The notes beneath the pieces were generated by a model that worked only from the letters and a program-made list of their open reading frames with translations, had not been told where the DNA came from and made no database searches. A program made the position numbers and the translations under genes. Below are positions 16,821 through 25,636 of a stretch of 64,000 bases of DNA, one piece after another (within the stretch, counting starts at the first letter, position 1; each line of letters begins with the position of its first letter). The stretch lies in contig NZ_LT629799.1 of NCBI RefSeq assembly GCF_900105785.1, positions 1,922,001 to 1,986,000 on the forward strand, read 5' to 3'. Source of the stretch: Microlunatus sagamiharensis. GTDB taxonomy: Bacteria; Actinomycetota; Actinomycetes; Propionibacteriales; Propionibacteriaceae.

Positions 16821-18376
16821 ATCGTGGTGCTGCCGTCGCGGACGAGCGCGGCGAAGGCCAGCACGCTCATCGTGACGACCGAGTTGGCCAGCACCAGGAG
16901 CACCCGGGTCGGCCGGGCGAACCGACGGCTCTCCTGGTTGGCCCACAACGAGCCGGTGAACAGGTCCCAGGTCAGGCCGAAGAGCACCAGCGCCGCGCCC
17001 GAGAAGCCGAGGACGGCGCCGACCGGGTCGGAGACGAAGTCACGGCTCGAGAAGAGCGCGCACAGCGTCAGCGCCCCGGCGAGGGCGAGCGCTCGGGAGC
17101 GGTCCAGGCGGCGGCGCACGAGCGAGACCAGGCCGCCGACCACGACGACCGCGGTGGCGACCAGGTTGAGCACGTCGGGGTCGACGCCGGCCCGGGCCTC
17201 GGGCCCCTGCACCAGGCTCCGGGCGAGCATCAGGAGCAGCACCCCGACCGAGCCGAGGAGCAGCGCCCGGGTGGCCCGCCCCTGGCGTGCGGCCCGGAAC
17301 CCCAGCCCGACGACCACGAGCCCGACCACCGCCCGCACCGGGTCGACGAGGCGTGCGACCAGCGCGGCGGGGTCGAGGCCGCTGCCGAGGAAGCCGTCGC
17401 GGGAGCCGAGGAGCCCGAGGACCGGGACGAGCCCGGCCAGGAGCTGCACGGGCAGGACCACCAGGACGAGCGCGGCCCCGACCGGCAGCCCGACGCCGCT
17501 CAGCTCGTCACCGAGCCCCTCGACGTCCGGGCGCGACCCCCGCCGGCGGGCTACGGCGAGCAGCGCGACCCCGACGCCGGCCAGCAGGCCGACGAGCACG
17601 AGCGACGCGGCGACGACGTCCCCGCCCTGGGTCACGGGGTCCAGCCCGACGACCTGCAGGCCGACCTGGACGCCGCGCACCACGACGACCACGCCGAGCA
17701 CGGCGAACGGCACCCAACGCCGGGCCAGCCGCTGCGCCTGGCGGGTGGCCGCGACGGTCAGGCGTACGCAGACCTCCGCGGCCGCGGCGCCGGCGAGCAT
17801 GGCGACGAGGCCGACGACGAGGCCCGCCCCGACCAGCGCCCAGGTGACGGCGAGCTCCCACCACGAGAACCGGCGGCGCGCCCGGACGACGACGAGGACG
17901 ACGAGCGCGGCGAGCAGGACCAGGACGAGCAGCGGCCAGACCACCGAACCCGCCGTGCCCGGCGTACGCAGCGCGAAGAGGGACAGCGCGGCCAGCACCA
18001 CGAGCAGCGCCAGCAGCCGCAGCCACCACGGCGAGCGCAGGCCCGCGACGAGGAGCAGGCTGAGCCCGAACGAGAACAGCGTGGCCAGCATCCACACCGC
18101 CGGCTCGGGCAGGCCGCTCGGCAGGCTCGCGCTCGGACCGAGGACGGCGTGGCGCCGGATCGCGGTGGAGGCGACGACGAGGACCGCGGCGAGGCCGAAC
18201 GCGACGTAGCCGAGGGGCACCACCGCGCGCAGCCCGTACGGCCAGCCCACGTCGCGGATGCGGCCCTCCCGCACGGGCGTCACGACGGTCTGGACGACCA
18301 CGCCCCGGACGAAGGCGCCGAGCCGCCCGGCCACGGGCGGCCGGGCCTCTGCCACCGGCGGTCGGGCCTCAGCCAC
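16658..18376 (-). CDS. Polytopic membrane protein of unknown function
   Basis: 572 residues with roughly twelve or more hydrophobic segments separated by short Arg-rich loops. I recognise no family signature. The GTG start at 18376 overlaps the stop of the upstream beta-propeller gene by 8 bp; a second in-frame GTG 21 bp downstream (18355) results from a 21-bp direct repeat and is an equally possible start. The C-terminal Ser-rich tail overlaps the end of the convergent VanZ-like gene by 163 bp. Translational coupling to the membrane-anchored propeller protein suggests the two proteins act together at the cytoplasmic membrane; this is inference from arrangement only. Confidence 0.7.
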   Translation of the reverse strand: MAEARPPVAEARPPVAGRLGAFVRGVVVQTVVTPVREGRIRDVGWPYGLRAVVPLGYVAFGLAAVLVVASTAIRRHAVLGPSASLPSGLPEPAVWMLATLFSFGLSLLLVAGLRSPWWLRLLALLVVLAALSLFALRTPGTAGSVVWPLLVLVLLAALVVLVVVRARRRFSWWELAVTWALVGAGLVVGLVAMLAGAAAAEVCVRLTVAATRQAQRLARRWVPFAVLGVVVVVRGVQVGLQVVGLDPVTQGGDVVAASLVLVGLLAGVGVALLAVARRRGSRPDVEGLGDELSGVGLPVGAALVLVVLPVQLLAGLVPVLGLLGSRDGFLGSGLDPAALVARLVDPVRAVVGLVVVGLGFRAARQGRATRALLLGSVGVLLLMLARSLVQGPEARAGVDPDVLNLVATAVVVVGGLVSLVRRRLDRSRALALAGALTLCALFSSRDFVSDPVGAVLGFSGAALVLFGLTWDLFTGSLWANQESRRFARPTRVLLVLANSVVTMSVLAFAALVRDGSTTIYLDPYAAFGDLIFGTALLAAAVVGVLAPAPRTAAVAPVSSVSSGSSTSQPQPV

Positions 18377-18379
18377 CGG
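18337..18379. repeat. 21-bp direct repeat at a start/stop junction
   Basis: Two near-identical 21-bp units (each with GGGCCTC-N-GCCACCGG) span the start of the polytopic membrane gene. They encode a repeated VAEARPP at its N-terminus and give it two GTG starts exactly 21 bp apart. Confidence 0.7.
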
Positions 18380-20279
18380 TGGTCCAGGAGTCGAAGGTCC
18401 AGCCGCGCGCGAAGGCGAAGAGGTACACGCCCTGCGGCGTGGCCAGCCCCGGACGCTCGCTGGAGACCAGCGAGATGGCGCTGGTCGGCCAGGTCGCGGC
18501 GACGCCGCCGGCGGGGTCGACGACGTCCACCCGATCCGCGGCCCAGCCCACGAGGTGGGTGCTCGTGACGTCGACGGCGAGGTAGCCGGGCAGCCGGGCC
18601 GACACCCGGCCGTCGGCGCCGAGGAGCACGGTCTCGTCCTTGGTGGCGACGACCGGCTGCCCGGCGAGGGCCGTGAGCGCCGTGACGGTGCCGTCGACGT
18701 GCGTCGTCCAGACGCTGCGGCCCTGCGTCGGCTCGAGCCCGAGCACGTTCTGGTCGACGGTCGTCACGACCCGGTCGCCCACGACGCCGACCGCGCTCGC
18801 CTCCAGCTCCTGCTCCCAGCGGGGCGCCCCGCTCGCCGCGTCCAGGGCGTGCACCGTGCCGTCGCGGTCGACGACGACCACGAGGCCGGCGCCCGCGGCG
18901 GGCGCCCGGTTGACGTCGGTGCCGAGCTCGCGCGACCAGCGGACCGTCCCGTCCGCGACCCCGAACCGCAGCACCCGGCCCGAGAGGTCCACCAGCACCG
19001 CGTCGGCGTCGGACACCGGCACGGCGGCCGTCGTCGCGAGGTCGGGCAGGTCCGCCTGCCACAGCCGTGAACCGGCCTCGGAGTAGGCGACGACCCGCCG
19101 CTCGCTCGTGGTCACGAGGAGGACCTCCCCGTACGCCGCGAGGCTGAGGATCGTGCCGCCCGGGTGGGCCCGCCAGGCGGGCGTCCAGGCGTCCTGCGTC
19201 TTCGGCGTCGTGGCCACGAGGTCGTGCGGCGCCTCCAGCGCCCGCACGACGAGGCCGGAGGACGTGAGCACCGGGGTCACGACGGTCGCCGCGCGCCCGG
19301 ACATCGGCCGCGGCTCCTCGGTGAGCGGGTCGACGGTGACGGTGTCCCAGGTCTTCGGCGTCCAGCGCCGCGGCTCGGTCCAGGTGATCGGCGTGCCCGT
19401 GGTCGTGCGCGAGCCCGCGCCGGGCGTCGCCACGGCGGTGAGCACGGTGCGCGTCGCCCCGCCGCTCTCGGAGGCGGCGACCATCCCGCGGCCGGGGCAC
19501 CACGTCCGCGTGAGCGAGGTCCGGCGGCCGGTCTCCTGGCTGCCCTTCGCGCGCAGCTGGAGCTCGCCGCTCACGTCGAGGCAGCCGTCGGCGCCCGCCG
19601 TCGCGCTGAACGTGCTCGTGTAGTCGAGCGTGCCGCCCGAGGAGCCGGCGCTGCGCCACGACGAGCCGGGCGCGACGTCGGCGGGCAGCTCGACCAGGGC
19701 GGGCTCGTACGCGGTGATCTCCGGCCCGACCTGCTCGCCGGCGAGCTCCACGGCGCCGCGCACGCGGAGGTAGCGCACCGTCTGGCTCGGCACGCCGACC
19801 TCGTCGACCTGCGTCGTGGTCGTGCGCCACAGCCGCGCGCCGTCGGCGTCGTCGTAGTCCTGGTGCAGCACGCGGGTGGTCAGCGCCGGGTCGCCGCTGA
19901 GCAGCCCGTCGGCGCCGACGAACCGCGCCGACTCGGTGACGACGGTCGCCGAGCGGGTGTCGGCCTCGCGCGTCGTCTCGAGACGCTGCCACAGGGCGGC
20001 GCCGTCCGCGGGGACGTAGACCAGGGCGGCCGTGCGCGGCTCGGTCGCGCGCCGGGCCAGCCAGGTGCCTGTCCCGACGACGAGGCCGAGGCAGAACAGC
20101 ACGACGAGCGGCACCCACCAGCGATGGGCCGGCGACACCGGGACGAGCGTCTCCGGGCGGGGCGGACCCCACCCGGGCGGCCCGGGCGCCGGGGCCAGCG
20201 GGTCGTACGGCATCGTCGACCAGTCCTGCACGGGGAACGGCGCCCAGCGCTGCCCGGCCGCCTCCCCCACGGCCGACAT
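18369..20279 (-). CDS. Membrane-anchored PQQ-like beta-propeller protein
   Basis: 636 residues. A Pro-rich cytoplasmic N-terminus (residues 1-50) is followed by one TM helix (WWVPLVVLFCLGLVVGTGTWLA, ~54-75); the rest should be outside the membrane. The distal half has repeated PQQ/PQQ-like propeller strands such as GSRLWQADLP, DGTVRWSREL, SGAPRWEQELE and QGRSVWTTHVDG. These structural repeats do not imply that the cofactor PQQ is bound; such proteins often act as scaffolds. The middle region (~80-330) is a beta-rich domain with two Cys that could pair (GCLDVSG, RTWCPGRG). The ATG at 20279 gives the natural N-terminus; a later ATG at residue 23 is possible. The stop overlaps the next gene. Confidence 0.75.
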   Translation of the reverse strand: MSAVGEAAGQRWAPFPVQDWSTMPYDPLAPAPGPPGWGPPRPETLVPVSPAHRWWVPLVVLFCLGLVVGTGTWLARRATEPRTAALVYVPADGAALWQRLETTREADTRSATVVTESARFVGADGLLSGDPALTTRVLHQDYDDADGARLWRTTTTQVDEVGVPSQTVRYLRVRGAVELAGEQVGPEITAYEPALVELPADVAPGSSWRSAGSSGGTLDYTSTFSATAGADGCLDVSGELQLRAKGSQETGRRTSLTRTWCPGRGMVAASESGGATRTVLTAVATPGAGSRTTTGTPITWTEPRRWTPKTWDTVTVDPLTEEPRPMSGRAATVVTPVLTSSGLVVRALEAPHDLVATTPKTQDAWTPAWRAHPGGTILSLAAYGEVLLVTTSERRVVAYSEAGSRLWQADLPDLATTAAVPVSDADAVLVDLSGRVLRFGVADGTVRWSRELGTDVNRAPAAGAGLVVVVDRDGTVHALDAASGAPRWEQELEASAVGVVGDRVVTTVDQNVLGLEPTQGRSVWTTHVDGTVTALTALAGQPVVATKDETVLLGADGRVSARLPGYLAVDVTSTHLVGWAADRVDVVDPAGGVAATWPTSAISLVSSERPGLATPQGVYLFAFARGWTFDSWTTGG

Positions 20280-20283
20280 CCTG

Positions 20284-20304
20284 CCAGCCGGGGGGCTCGG
20301 CTGG
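20284..20304 (-). terminator. Possible stem-loop after the MDR oxidoreductase gene
   Basis: CCAGCCG and CGGCTGG form a perfect 7-bp stem around a 7-nt loop in the 43-bp gap downstream of the MDR gene. There is no T-run. Confidence 0.35.
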
Positions 20305-20322
20305 CCGGAGATCAGGAGCCGG

Positions 20323-21363
20323 TCAGAGCTCGACCAGCACCTTGCCCACCGCGCCCCGCTGGACGGCGGCGTGCGCCTCGGCGACCTGGTCGAGGCCGAA
20401 GCGGTGCAGCGGCAGCCCGCGGTGCTCGCCGACGGCCAGCGCGCCGGCCACCATGGCGGTGCCGAGGTCCTCGACCGCCCGCGCCTTGGCGGCGGCGGGC
20501 TCGGTGTAGACGAGCACGAACTGCCAGCGCAGGTTGGCCCGCATCGACGCCCGGACCGGGACGGCGACCTCCGCGCCGCCGCCGTCGTCGGCGTACGTGA
20601 CGATGCTCGCGCCGGGCGCGGCGCACCGGGCCGCAGTGCCGGCGTTGCGCTGCGGGTCGACCTCGACGACGACGTCGACGCCGCCGCCGCCGGGGACGAT
20701 GCGGCGGACCTCCTCCACGACGTCCTGGCGTCGGTAGTCGACGACGTGGTCGGCCCCGGCCGCGGCGGCCAGCTGCGCCTTCTGCGGGCTGCTCACGGTC
20801 GTGATCACGGTCGCGTCGGACCAGCGGGCGAGCTGGATCGCGGCGTTGCCCACCGCGCCGGCCCCACCGGTGACCAGCACCGTCCGCCCCTGGAGCGTGC
20901 CCGGGCCGAGGTGTCGCGGGCCCTCCTCGTGCACGGTCAGGCAGCGGTGCGCGGTGAGGAAGGGGATGCCGAGCGCGGCGCCCACGTCGAACTTGTCCCA
21001 GCCGTCGCCGGCGAGGTCGGGCAGCGGCGCGACGTGGGTGACGGGCACGAGCGTCTGCTCGCTCGCCGTGCCCCACCGGCGCCGGAACGCCGCCTCGTAG
21101 ACCCAGACGTCCACCCCGACCCAGGCCCCGGGCACCCCGGCCCCGACGGCCTCGACGACCCCGGCGCCGTCCTGGCCGGGGACCTGCGCCGGGTCGACGC
21201 CTCGGCCCGGTCCGCGGCCCTCGCGGGACTTCCAGTCGGTCGGGTTGACCCCGGAGCGGCGTACGCGGACCCGTACCTCCCCCGGCCCGGGCTCGGGCAC
21301 GGCCTCCTCGACCAGCCTCAGGACCTCGGGACCGCCGGTCTCGGTGTAGACGACGCTGCGCAT
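20323..21363 (-). CDS. MDR-family NADPH:quinone-reductase-like oxidoreductase
   Basis: 346-residue medium-chain dehydrogenase/reductase. The GroES-like N-domain (MRSVVYTETGGPEVL..., SGVNPTDWKSREG, PGQDGAGVVEAVGAGV) is followed by the Rossmann motif TGGAGAVGNAA and NAD(P)-binding core. It lacks the zinc-ligand Cys cluster of classical alcohol dehydrogenases, which places it in the quinone oxidoreductase/crotonyl-CoA-reductase side of the family. The substrate is unknown. It is downstream of the nitrilase-family gene by 33 bp on the same strand and may belong to the same leftward transcript. Confidence 0.85.
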   Translation of the reverse strand: MRSVVYTETGGPEVLRLVEEAVPEPGPGEVRVRVRRSGVNPTDWKSREGRGPGRGVDPAQVPGQDGAGVVEAVGAGVPGAWVGVDVWVYEAAFRRRWGTASEQTLVPVTHVAPLPDLAGDGWDKFDVGAALGIPFLTAHRCLTVHEEGPRHLGPGTLQGRTVLVTGGAGAVGNAAIQLARWSDATVITTVSSPQKAQLAAAAGADHVVDYRRQDVVEEVRRIVPGGGGVDVVVEVDPQRNAGTAARCAAPGASIVTYADDGGGAEVAVPVRASMRANLRWQFVLVYTEPAAAKARAVEDLGTAMVAGALAVGEHRGLPLHRFGLDQVAEAHAAVQRGAVGKVLVEL

Positions 21364-21396
21364 GGCTGCAGTCTGGCCCTCGCCGGAACGCAGGGC

Positions 21397-22212
21397 TCAG
21401 GCGAGGTCGCGACGGCGGTTCGCCAGGACGGGCAGGACGGCCCGGACCCGCTCGACCGCGTCGAGGTCGAGGTCGAGCACCAGCAGGTCCGGCGCGTCGC
21501 CGGTCTGCGCCAGCACCGTCCCGTCCGGGGCGACGGCGAGGCTGTGCCCGACCCCGGTCGGCGCGGCGGCGCGACCGGTCAGGTCGAGGCCGGCGGCGCC
21601 CGGCTCGGCCTGCCCGGCGGCCAGGACGTACGTGGTGCTGTCGAGGGCCCGGGCCCGGACCAGCACCTGCCACTGGTCGACCTTGCCCGGGCCGGCACCC
21701 CAGGACGCCGGCAGGCAGACGACCTGCGCGCCGCGGTCCGCGAGGGTGGTGAAGAGGTCGGGGAAGCGCACGTCGTAGCAGGTGGCGAGCCCGACGCCGA
21801 CCCCGTCGACCTCGACGACCACCGGCGCGTCGCCGGGCGCGACGGTCGCGGACTCGGCGAACCCGAACGCGTCGTAGAGGTGGATCTTGTCGTAGGAGGC
21901 CTCGACGCCCGGCCCGGTGACGAGCAGCGTGTTGACGACCCTCCCGTCGGCGCTCGGGGTGAACATCCCGACGACCACGACGACCCCGTGCCGCGCGGCG
22001 ACCTCGCGGACCCCGCTCGCCCACGGGCCGTCCAGCGGTTCGGCGACCGGGCGCAGCGGCAGCCCGAAGCCCCGCATCGTCGCCTCGGGGAAGACGACCA
22101 GCCGGGCCCCGGCCTCGGCGGCCCGCGCCGTCTGCTCGGCGACCAGCGCGAGGTTGGCGTCGAGGTCGGCCCCGGTGGCGACCTGGACCAGCGCCACCCG
22201 CAGCGTGCTCAT
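21397..22212 (-). CDS. Carbon-nitrogen hydrolase (nitrilase superfamily amidase)
   Basis: 271 residues. The catalytic triad of the superfamily is readable: Glu43 in VVFPEATM, Lys in SYDKIHLYD and Cys in ATCYDVRFPDLF. The size and these motifs match the NIT2/omega-amidase-like branch, and the DKIHLYDAFGF segment is typical of deaminated-glutathione or omega-amidase members. The exact substrate is not decided by sequence. The ATG start at 22212 overlaps the serB stop by 4 bp (ATGA), so the pair is translationally coupled. Confidence 0.88.
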   Translation of the reverse strand: MSTLRVALVQVATGADLDANLALVAEQTARAAEAGARLVVFPEATMRGFGLPLRPVAEPLDGPWASGVREVAARHGVVVVVGMFTPSADGRVVNTLLVTGPGVEASYDKIHLYDAFGFAESATVAPGDAPVVVEVDGVGVGLATCYDVRFPDLFTTLADRGAQVVCLPASWGAGPGKVDQWQVLVRARALDSTTYVLAAGQAEPGAAGLDLTGRAAAPTGVGHSLAVAPDGTVLAQTGDAPDLLVLDLDLDAVERVRAVLPVLANRRRDLA

Positions 22213-23465
22213 GCCCCGACCTCCACCGTCCTGGCCCCGACCGCCGTCTCCTCCGCCCGGGTGACCCGCTCGACGTCGGCGCCGCGGATGCCCAGCATGA
22301 AGAGGATCGCGTCGAGGTAGGGCACCGAGACCGTGGTGTCGGCCTGCGCGCGCACGACCGGCTTGGCGTTGAAGGCGATCCCCAGCCCGGCCGCGGCGAG
22401 CATGTCCAGGTCGTTCGCCCCGTCGCCGACGGCCACGGTCTGCGACAGCGGCACGCCCTCGTCCGCGGCGATCTGCGCGAGCAGCGCGGCCTTGCGGGCC
22501 CGGTCGACGACCGGCCCGAGCACCTCTCCGGTCAGACGGCCGTCGGCGACCTCGAGGGTGTTCGCGTACGCGTGGTCGAGCCCGAGGTCGGCCCGCAGGG
22601 CGTCGGTGAAGGGCGTGAACCCGCCGCTGACCACCCCGACGACGAACCCCAGCCGCTTGAGCGTGCGGACGAAGGTCCGCGCACCGGGCGTCAGCCGGAT
22701 CCGGGCCCGCACCCGGTCGATCGCCGCGGCGTCCAGCCCGGCCAGGAGCCGGACGCGCTCGCGCAGCGAACCCTCGAAGTCCAGCTCGCCGGCCATCGCC
22801 CGCGCGGTGATCGCCGTGACCTCCGCGCCGCAGCCGGCCTCGTCGGCGAGCAGCTCGATCACCTCGTCGGAGATCAGCGTGGAGTCGACGTCCATCACGA
22901 CGAGCCGCTTGGCCCGGCGCTCCAGCCCGTTGACCTGCACGGCGATGTCGATGCGCTCGACCTGCGCGACGGCGCCGAGCTCGCGGCGCATGGCCTCGAC
23001 GTCGCCGGCGATGACCACGAGGTCGTACGCGGTGACCGGCTCGGTGGCCAGGCGGACGATGCGGTCGATGTTCCCCCCGGTCGCGGCGACCGCCTCGGCC
23101 ACGGCGGCGAGCGAGGACGGCGTGAGCGGCCGGCCGAGGACGGTGACGGCGTGGCGCATCAGCCCGGCGCGGCTCGAGGTCGCCGCCACGTGCTCGAAGT
23201 CGACGGTCATGCCGTGGGTGAAGCCCCAGTAGAGGACGTCGCGCACCAGCGCGTCGTCGGCGGGGTGATCGGGGTGGTCGAGGCGGACGAGGACGTCCAG
23301 GGTCAGCCGCTCGCGCACCACGAGCTGCTCCATGTCCTCCAGCACCGCGCCCGCCCGGCCGAGCAGCTGGAGCAGCTCGCGCGTCAGGCTCGGCCGGTCG
23401 GGCCCGGAGACCCGGATGAGCAGCGGCAGCGACGCGCCCGCGTCCCCCGCGTCGGGGGCGCTCAC
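22209..23465 (-). CDS. serB: SerB, phosphoserine phosphatase with tandem ACT domains
   Basis: 418 residues. Residues 10-180 form two ACT-like regulatory domains (LLIRVSGPDRPSLTREL...). A HAD phosphatase follows with VVMDVDSTLI (nucleophile and acid Asp), SGGFTPF, Lys in DRARKAALL and VGDGANDLDML. It catalyses the last step of serine biosynthesis, phosphoserine to serine. The ACT domains suggest amino-acid feedback control, as in mycobacterial SerB2. The GTG at 23465 overlaps the pirin gene stop by 4 bp and the stop overlaps the nitrilase-family gene start by 4 bp. Confidence 0.93.
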   Translation of the reverse strand: MSAPDAGDAGASLPLLIRVSGPDRPSLTRELLQLLGRAGAVLEDMEQLVVRERLTLDVLVRLDHPDHPADDALVRDVLYWGFTHGMTVDFEHVAATSSRAGLMRHAVTVLGRPLTPSSLAAVAEAVAATGGNIDRIVRLATEPVTAYDLVVIAGDVEAMRRELGAVAQVERIDIAVQVNGLERRAKRLVVMDVDSTLISDEVIELLADEAGCGAEVTAITARAMAGELDFEGSLRERVRLLAGLDAAAIDRVRARIRLTPGARTFVRTLKRLGFVVGVVSGGFTPFTDALRADLGLDHAYANTLEVADGRLTGEVLGPVVDRARKAALLAQIAADEGVPLSQTVAVGDGANDLDMLAAAGLGIAFNAKPVVRAQADTTVSVPYLDAILFMLGIRGADVERVTRAEETAVGARTVEVGA

Positions 23466-24184
23466 GCGAACGTCCAGACGATCAGCTCCGAGGCAGCGGT
23501 GGCGACCGCCGTCAACGCGGTCCGCCGGGTGATCCGCAGGGTGTCGCCCTCGGCGAGCGGACCGATCCCCTCGACCTCCACGGCCCCGCGCACGAGGAGC
23601 GCGTATGCGGTCTTCGCCTGGGGCAGCGCGCGGGCCCGGCCGGCGTCGAGGCGTGTCACCCACAGCGTCGCGCCCCGGCGGCGCAGGTCGACCAGCGCAC
23701 CGGGCTCGCCGGAGGCCGCGGCCACCCAGCCGGCCGCGAGCGCCGGCGGGTCGACCGCGCCGAGCGCGTACGACGGCGGGGTGCCGGTCTCGTCGGGCCG
23801 CACCCAGGACTGCAGGAAGCGGACGTCGGCGCCGTCGGTCGCCCCCTCCGTGTGGCTGACGCCGGCCCCGGCGCTGAGCCGCTGGACGGTGCCGGTCGCG
23901 GCGAGCCCGAGGTGGCCGGCCGAGTCCGCGTGCCGCAGGGTGCCGGAGACGACCCAGCTGACGATCTCAGTGTCGCGGTGGACGTGCTCGGGGTAGGCCT
24001 CGCCGGCGCGGACCGTCTCGTCGTTCAGCACGACGAGCGGGCCGAAGCCCACGTCGTCGGGGTCGTAGTGCTCGCCGAAGGAGAAGCTGTGCCGCGTCCG
24101 GGCCCAGCCCTCGGCGGCGTCCTCCCGGGCGGGGGCGACGGTGAGGAAGCGGTCGTCGGAGCGCCGCACCTCGACCCCGTCCAC
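23462..24184 (-). CDS. Pirin-family cupin protein
   Basis: 240 residues from a GTG. Bicupin with pirin motifs: RTRHSFSFGEHYDP, the metal-binding YPEHVHRDTEIVSWV (two His) and SAGAGVSHTEGA (His and Glu). Bacterial pirins bind iron and some have quercetin dioxygenase activity; physiological roles vary. It is first of the leftward run pirin-serB-nitrilase-MDR and is divergent from the DUF427 gene, 48 bp away, so both promoters must lie in that short gap or inside the genes. Confidence 0.85.
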   Translation of the reverse strand: MDGVEVRRSDDRFLTVAPAREDAAEGWARTRHSFSFGEHYDPDDVGFGPLVVLNDETVRAGEAYPEHVHRDTEIVSWVVSGTLRHADSAGHLGLAATGTVQRLSAGAGVSHTEGATDGADVRFLQSWVRPDETGTPPSYALGAVDPPALAAGWVAAASGEPGALVDLRRRGATLWVTRLDAGRARALPQAKTAYALLVRGAVEVEGIGPLAEGDTLRITRRTALTAVATAASELIVWTFA

Positions 24185-24232
24185 GGGCGCCAGTATCCCC
24201 TGCGGCGACCGGCACCGGCCTACGCTGCCTCC

Positions 24233-24733
24233 GTGGCGAACCATCCCGTCCCCGAACCCGTCGCCCCCGGCCAGGAGTCGGTCTGGGACTACCCCCGCCC
24301 GCCGCTGCTCCGCGCGGTCGACGAGCTGGTCACCGTGGTCCTCGGCGGCGTCGAGGTCTGCGAGACCCGCGAGAGCCTCCAGGTCCTGGAGACGTCGCAC
24401 CCGCCGACCTACTACCTGCCCCGCAGCGCCTTCGTGGCCGGCTCGCTCCGCGAGGCGGGCGGGTCGTCCTTCTGCGAGTGGAAGGGCGAGGCGGCCTACC
24501 TCGACGTCGTCGGCGGCGGCGAGGTCGCCCGCCGCGCGGCCTGGTACTACCCGAGCCCGAACGGCCGCTACGCCGCGCTGCGCGACCACGTCGCCCTCTA
24601 CCCCGGCCACATGGACTACTGCCTGGTCGACGGCGAGCGCGTGCAGCCGCAGCCCGGCGGGTTCTACGGCGGCTGGATCACCAGCGCCGTCGCCGGTCCG
24701 TTCAAGGGCGGGCCCGGCTCCCAGGGCTGGTGA
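24233..24733 (+). CDS. DUF427 domain protein
   Basis: 166 residues. The DUF427 fold is recognisable from VWDYPRPP, VEVCETRESLQVLETSHPPTYYLP, CEWKGEAAYLDV and AWYYPSPNGRY...LYPGHMDYC. The family is common in actinobacteria and has no agreed function. A GTG start fits the position after a 48-bp divergent gap; the GCCTCC upstream gives no clear ribosome site. It is followed by the ATL gene after 4 bp, so the two are almost certainly cotranscribed. Confidence 0.8.
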   Translation: MANHPVPEPVAPGQESVWDYPRPPLLRAVDELVTVVLGGVEVCETRESLQVLETSHPPTYYLPRSAFVAGSLREAGGSSFCEWKGEAAYLDVVGGGEVARRAAWYYPSPNGRYAALRDHVALYPGHMDYCLVDGERVQPQPGGFYGGWITSAVAGPFKGGPGSQGW

Positions 24734-24737
24734 GCCC

Positions 24738-25082
24738 GTGCACGAGGCGTACCTCGAGGGGGTGCTGGCGCTCGTCGAGGCCGTGCCCGTCGGGTCGGTG
24801 ACCACGTACGGCGACGTGGCCGCCATGGTCGGTGCCGGCGGCCCGCGCCAGGTCGGGACGGTGATGGCGCGGCACGGGTCCGGCGTGCCCTGGTGGCGCG
24901 TGGTCCGGGCGGACGGACGACCGGCGCAGGGGCTGGTCGAGGAGGCGCTGTCCCGGCTCGACGCCGAGGGCGTCCCGGTCGCGGACGGCCGCGTACGCAT
25001 GGTGCAGGCGCGCTGGCACCCGAGCGCAGCCGAGGTCGCCGAGCACCTCGGGCGCGTCGAGGTCCTCCCCGGGGGCCGCTGA
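24738..25082 (+). CDS. ATL: alkyltransferase-like protein (MGMT family lacking the acceptor Cys)
   Basis: 114 residues with the MGMT C-terminal DNA-binding fold: [29 protein letters not shown] then [10 protein letters not shown]. In active O6-methylguanine methyltransferases the motif is PCHR; here Trp occupies the position of the acceptor Cys. That substitution defines ATL proteins, which bind O6-alkylguanine and hand the lesion to nucleotide excision repair. M. tuberculosis has a comparable gene (Rv3204) close to adnAB, so the neighbourhood is partly conserved. The GTG start follows the DUF427 stop by 4 bp. Confidence 0.85.
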   Translation: MHEAYLEGVLALVEAVPVGSVTTYGDVAAMVGAGGPRQVGTVMARHGSGVPWWRVVRADGRPAQGLVEEALSRLDAEGVPVADGRVRMVQARWHPSAAEVAEHLGRVEVLPGGR

Positions 25083-25275
25083 TTCGTACGCACCTGCTCG
25101 TGGAGGTTCCCAAGGCCCGCGCGGCTGTGCCAGGCTTGGCGCGCTGCTCGTCAGCGGTCGTCGTCGTGGTCGGTGCCACGCACGGGGCCGTTGCGGGGTC
25201 CCGGTCGCCGGGGCCGGGCAGCGCTCGGGAGCCGTGAGGTGCGGCCCCGGACGCCAGATCGCAAGGAGAAGTGCA
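25083..25275 (+). promoter_or_regulatory. Leader region of the cold-shock gene
   Basis: 193 bp upstream of the cold-shock gene contain no open frame with coding character. Long 5' leaders are usual for cold-shock genes and can fold in a temperature-dependent way. A GC-rich imperfect inverted repeat around 25190-25245 (GGGGTCCCGG..., CCGGGGCCGGG...) could form such a structure. No -35/-10 pair is clear. Confidence 0.3.
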
Positions 25276-25479
<204 letters not shown>

Positions 25480-25515
25480 GCGCGCTCGTCACCAGCCGGT
25501 CCGCCGGCTGAACCC

Positions 25516-25548
25516 GAAGGCCCCCGGCACGCCGTGCCGGGGGCCTTC
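25516..25548 (+). terminator. Strong hairpin terminator of the cold-shock gene
   Basis: GAAGGCCCCCGGCAC and GTGCCGGGGGCCTTC pair perfectly over 15 bp around a 3-nt loop (GCC), 37 bp after the stop. The run ends in CTTCGTCC with few T residues, as is common in high-GC actinobacteria. Confidence 0.85.
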
Positions 25549-25636
25549 GTCCGTCCGGGGGACGCTAGCCTCTCGCCGAGGACCGGACGCGGACGGACCG
25601 TCGACCGGCAGCGTGGACCGAGAGCGTGGAGGAACG

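Noticed and set aside
16016-18568. Long plus-strand frame opposite the polytopic membrane protein
   Set aside because: Low-complexity charged product with no motif; the minus-strand frame has a normal TM pattern.
25083-25275. Riboswitch upstream of the cold-shock gene
   Set aside because: No recognised aptamer core; a long leader is normal for this gene class.
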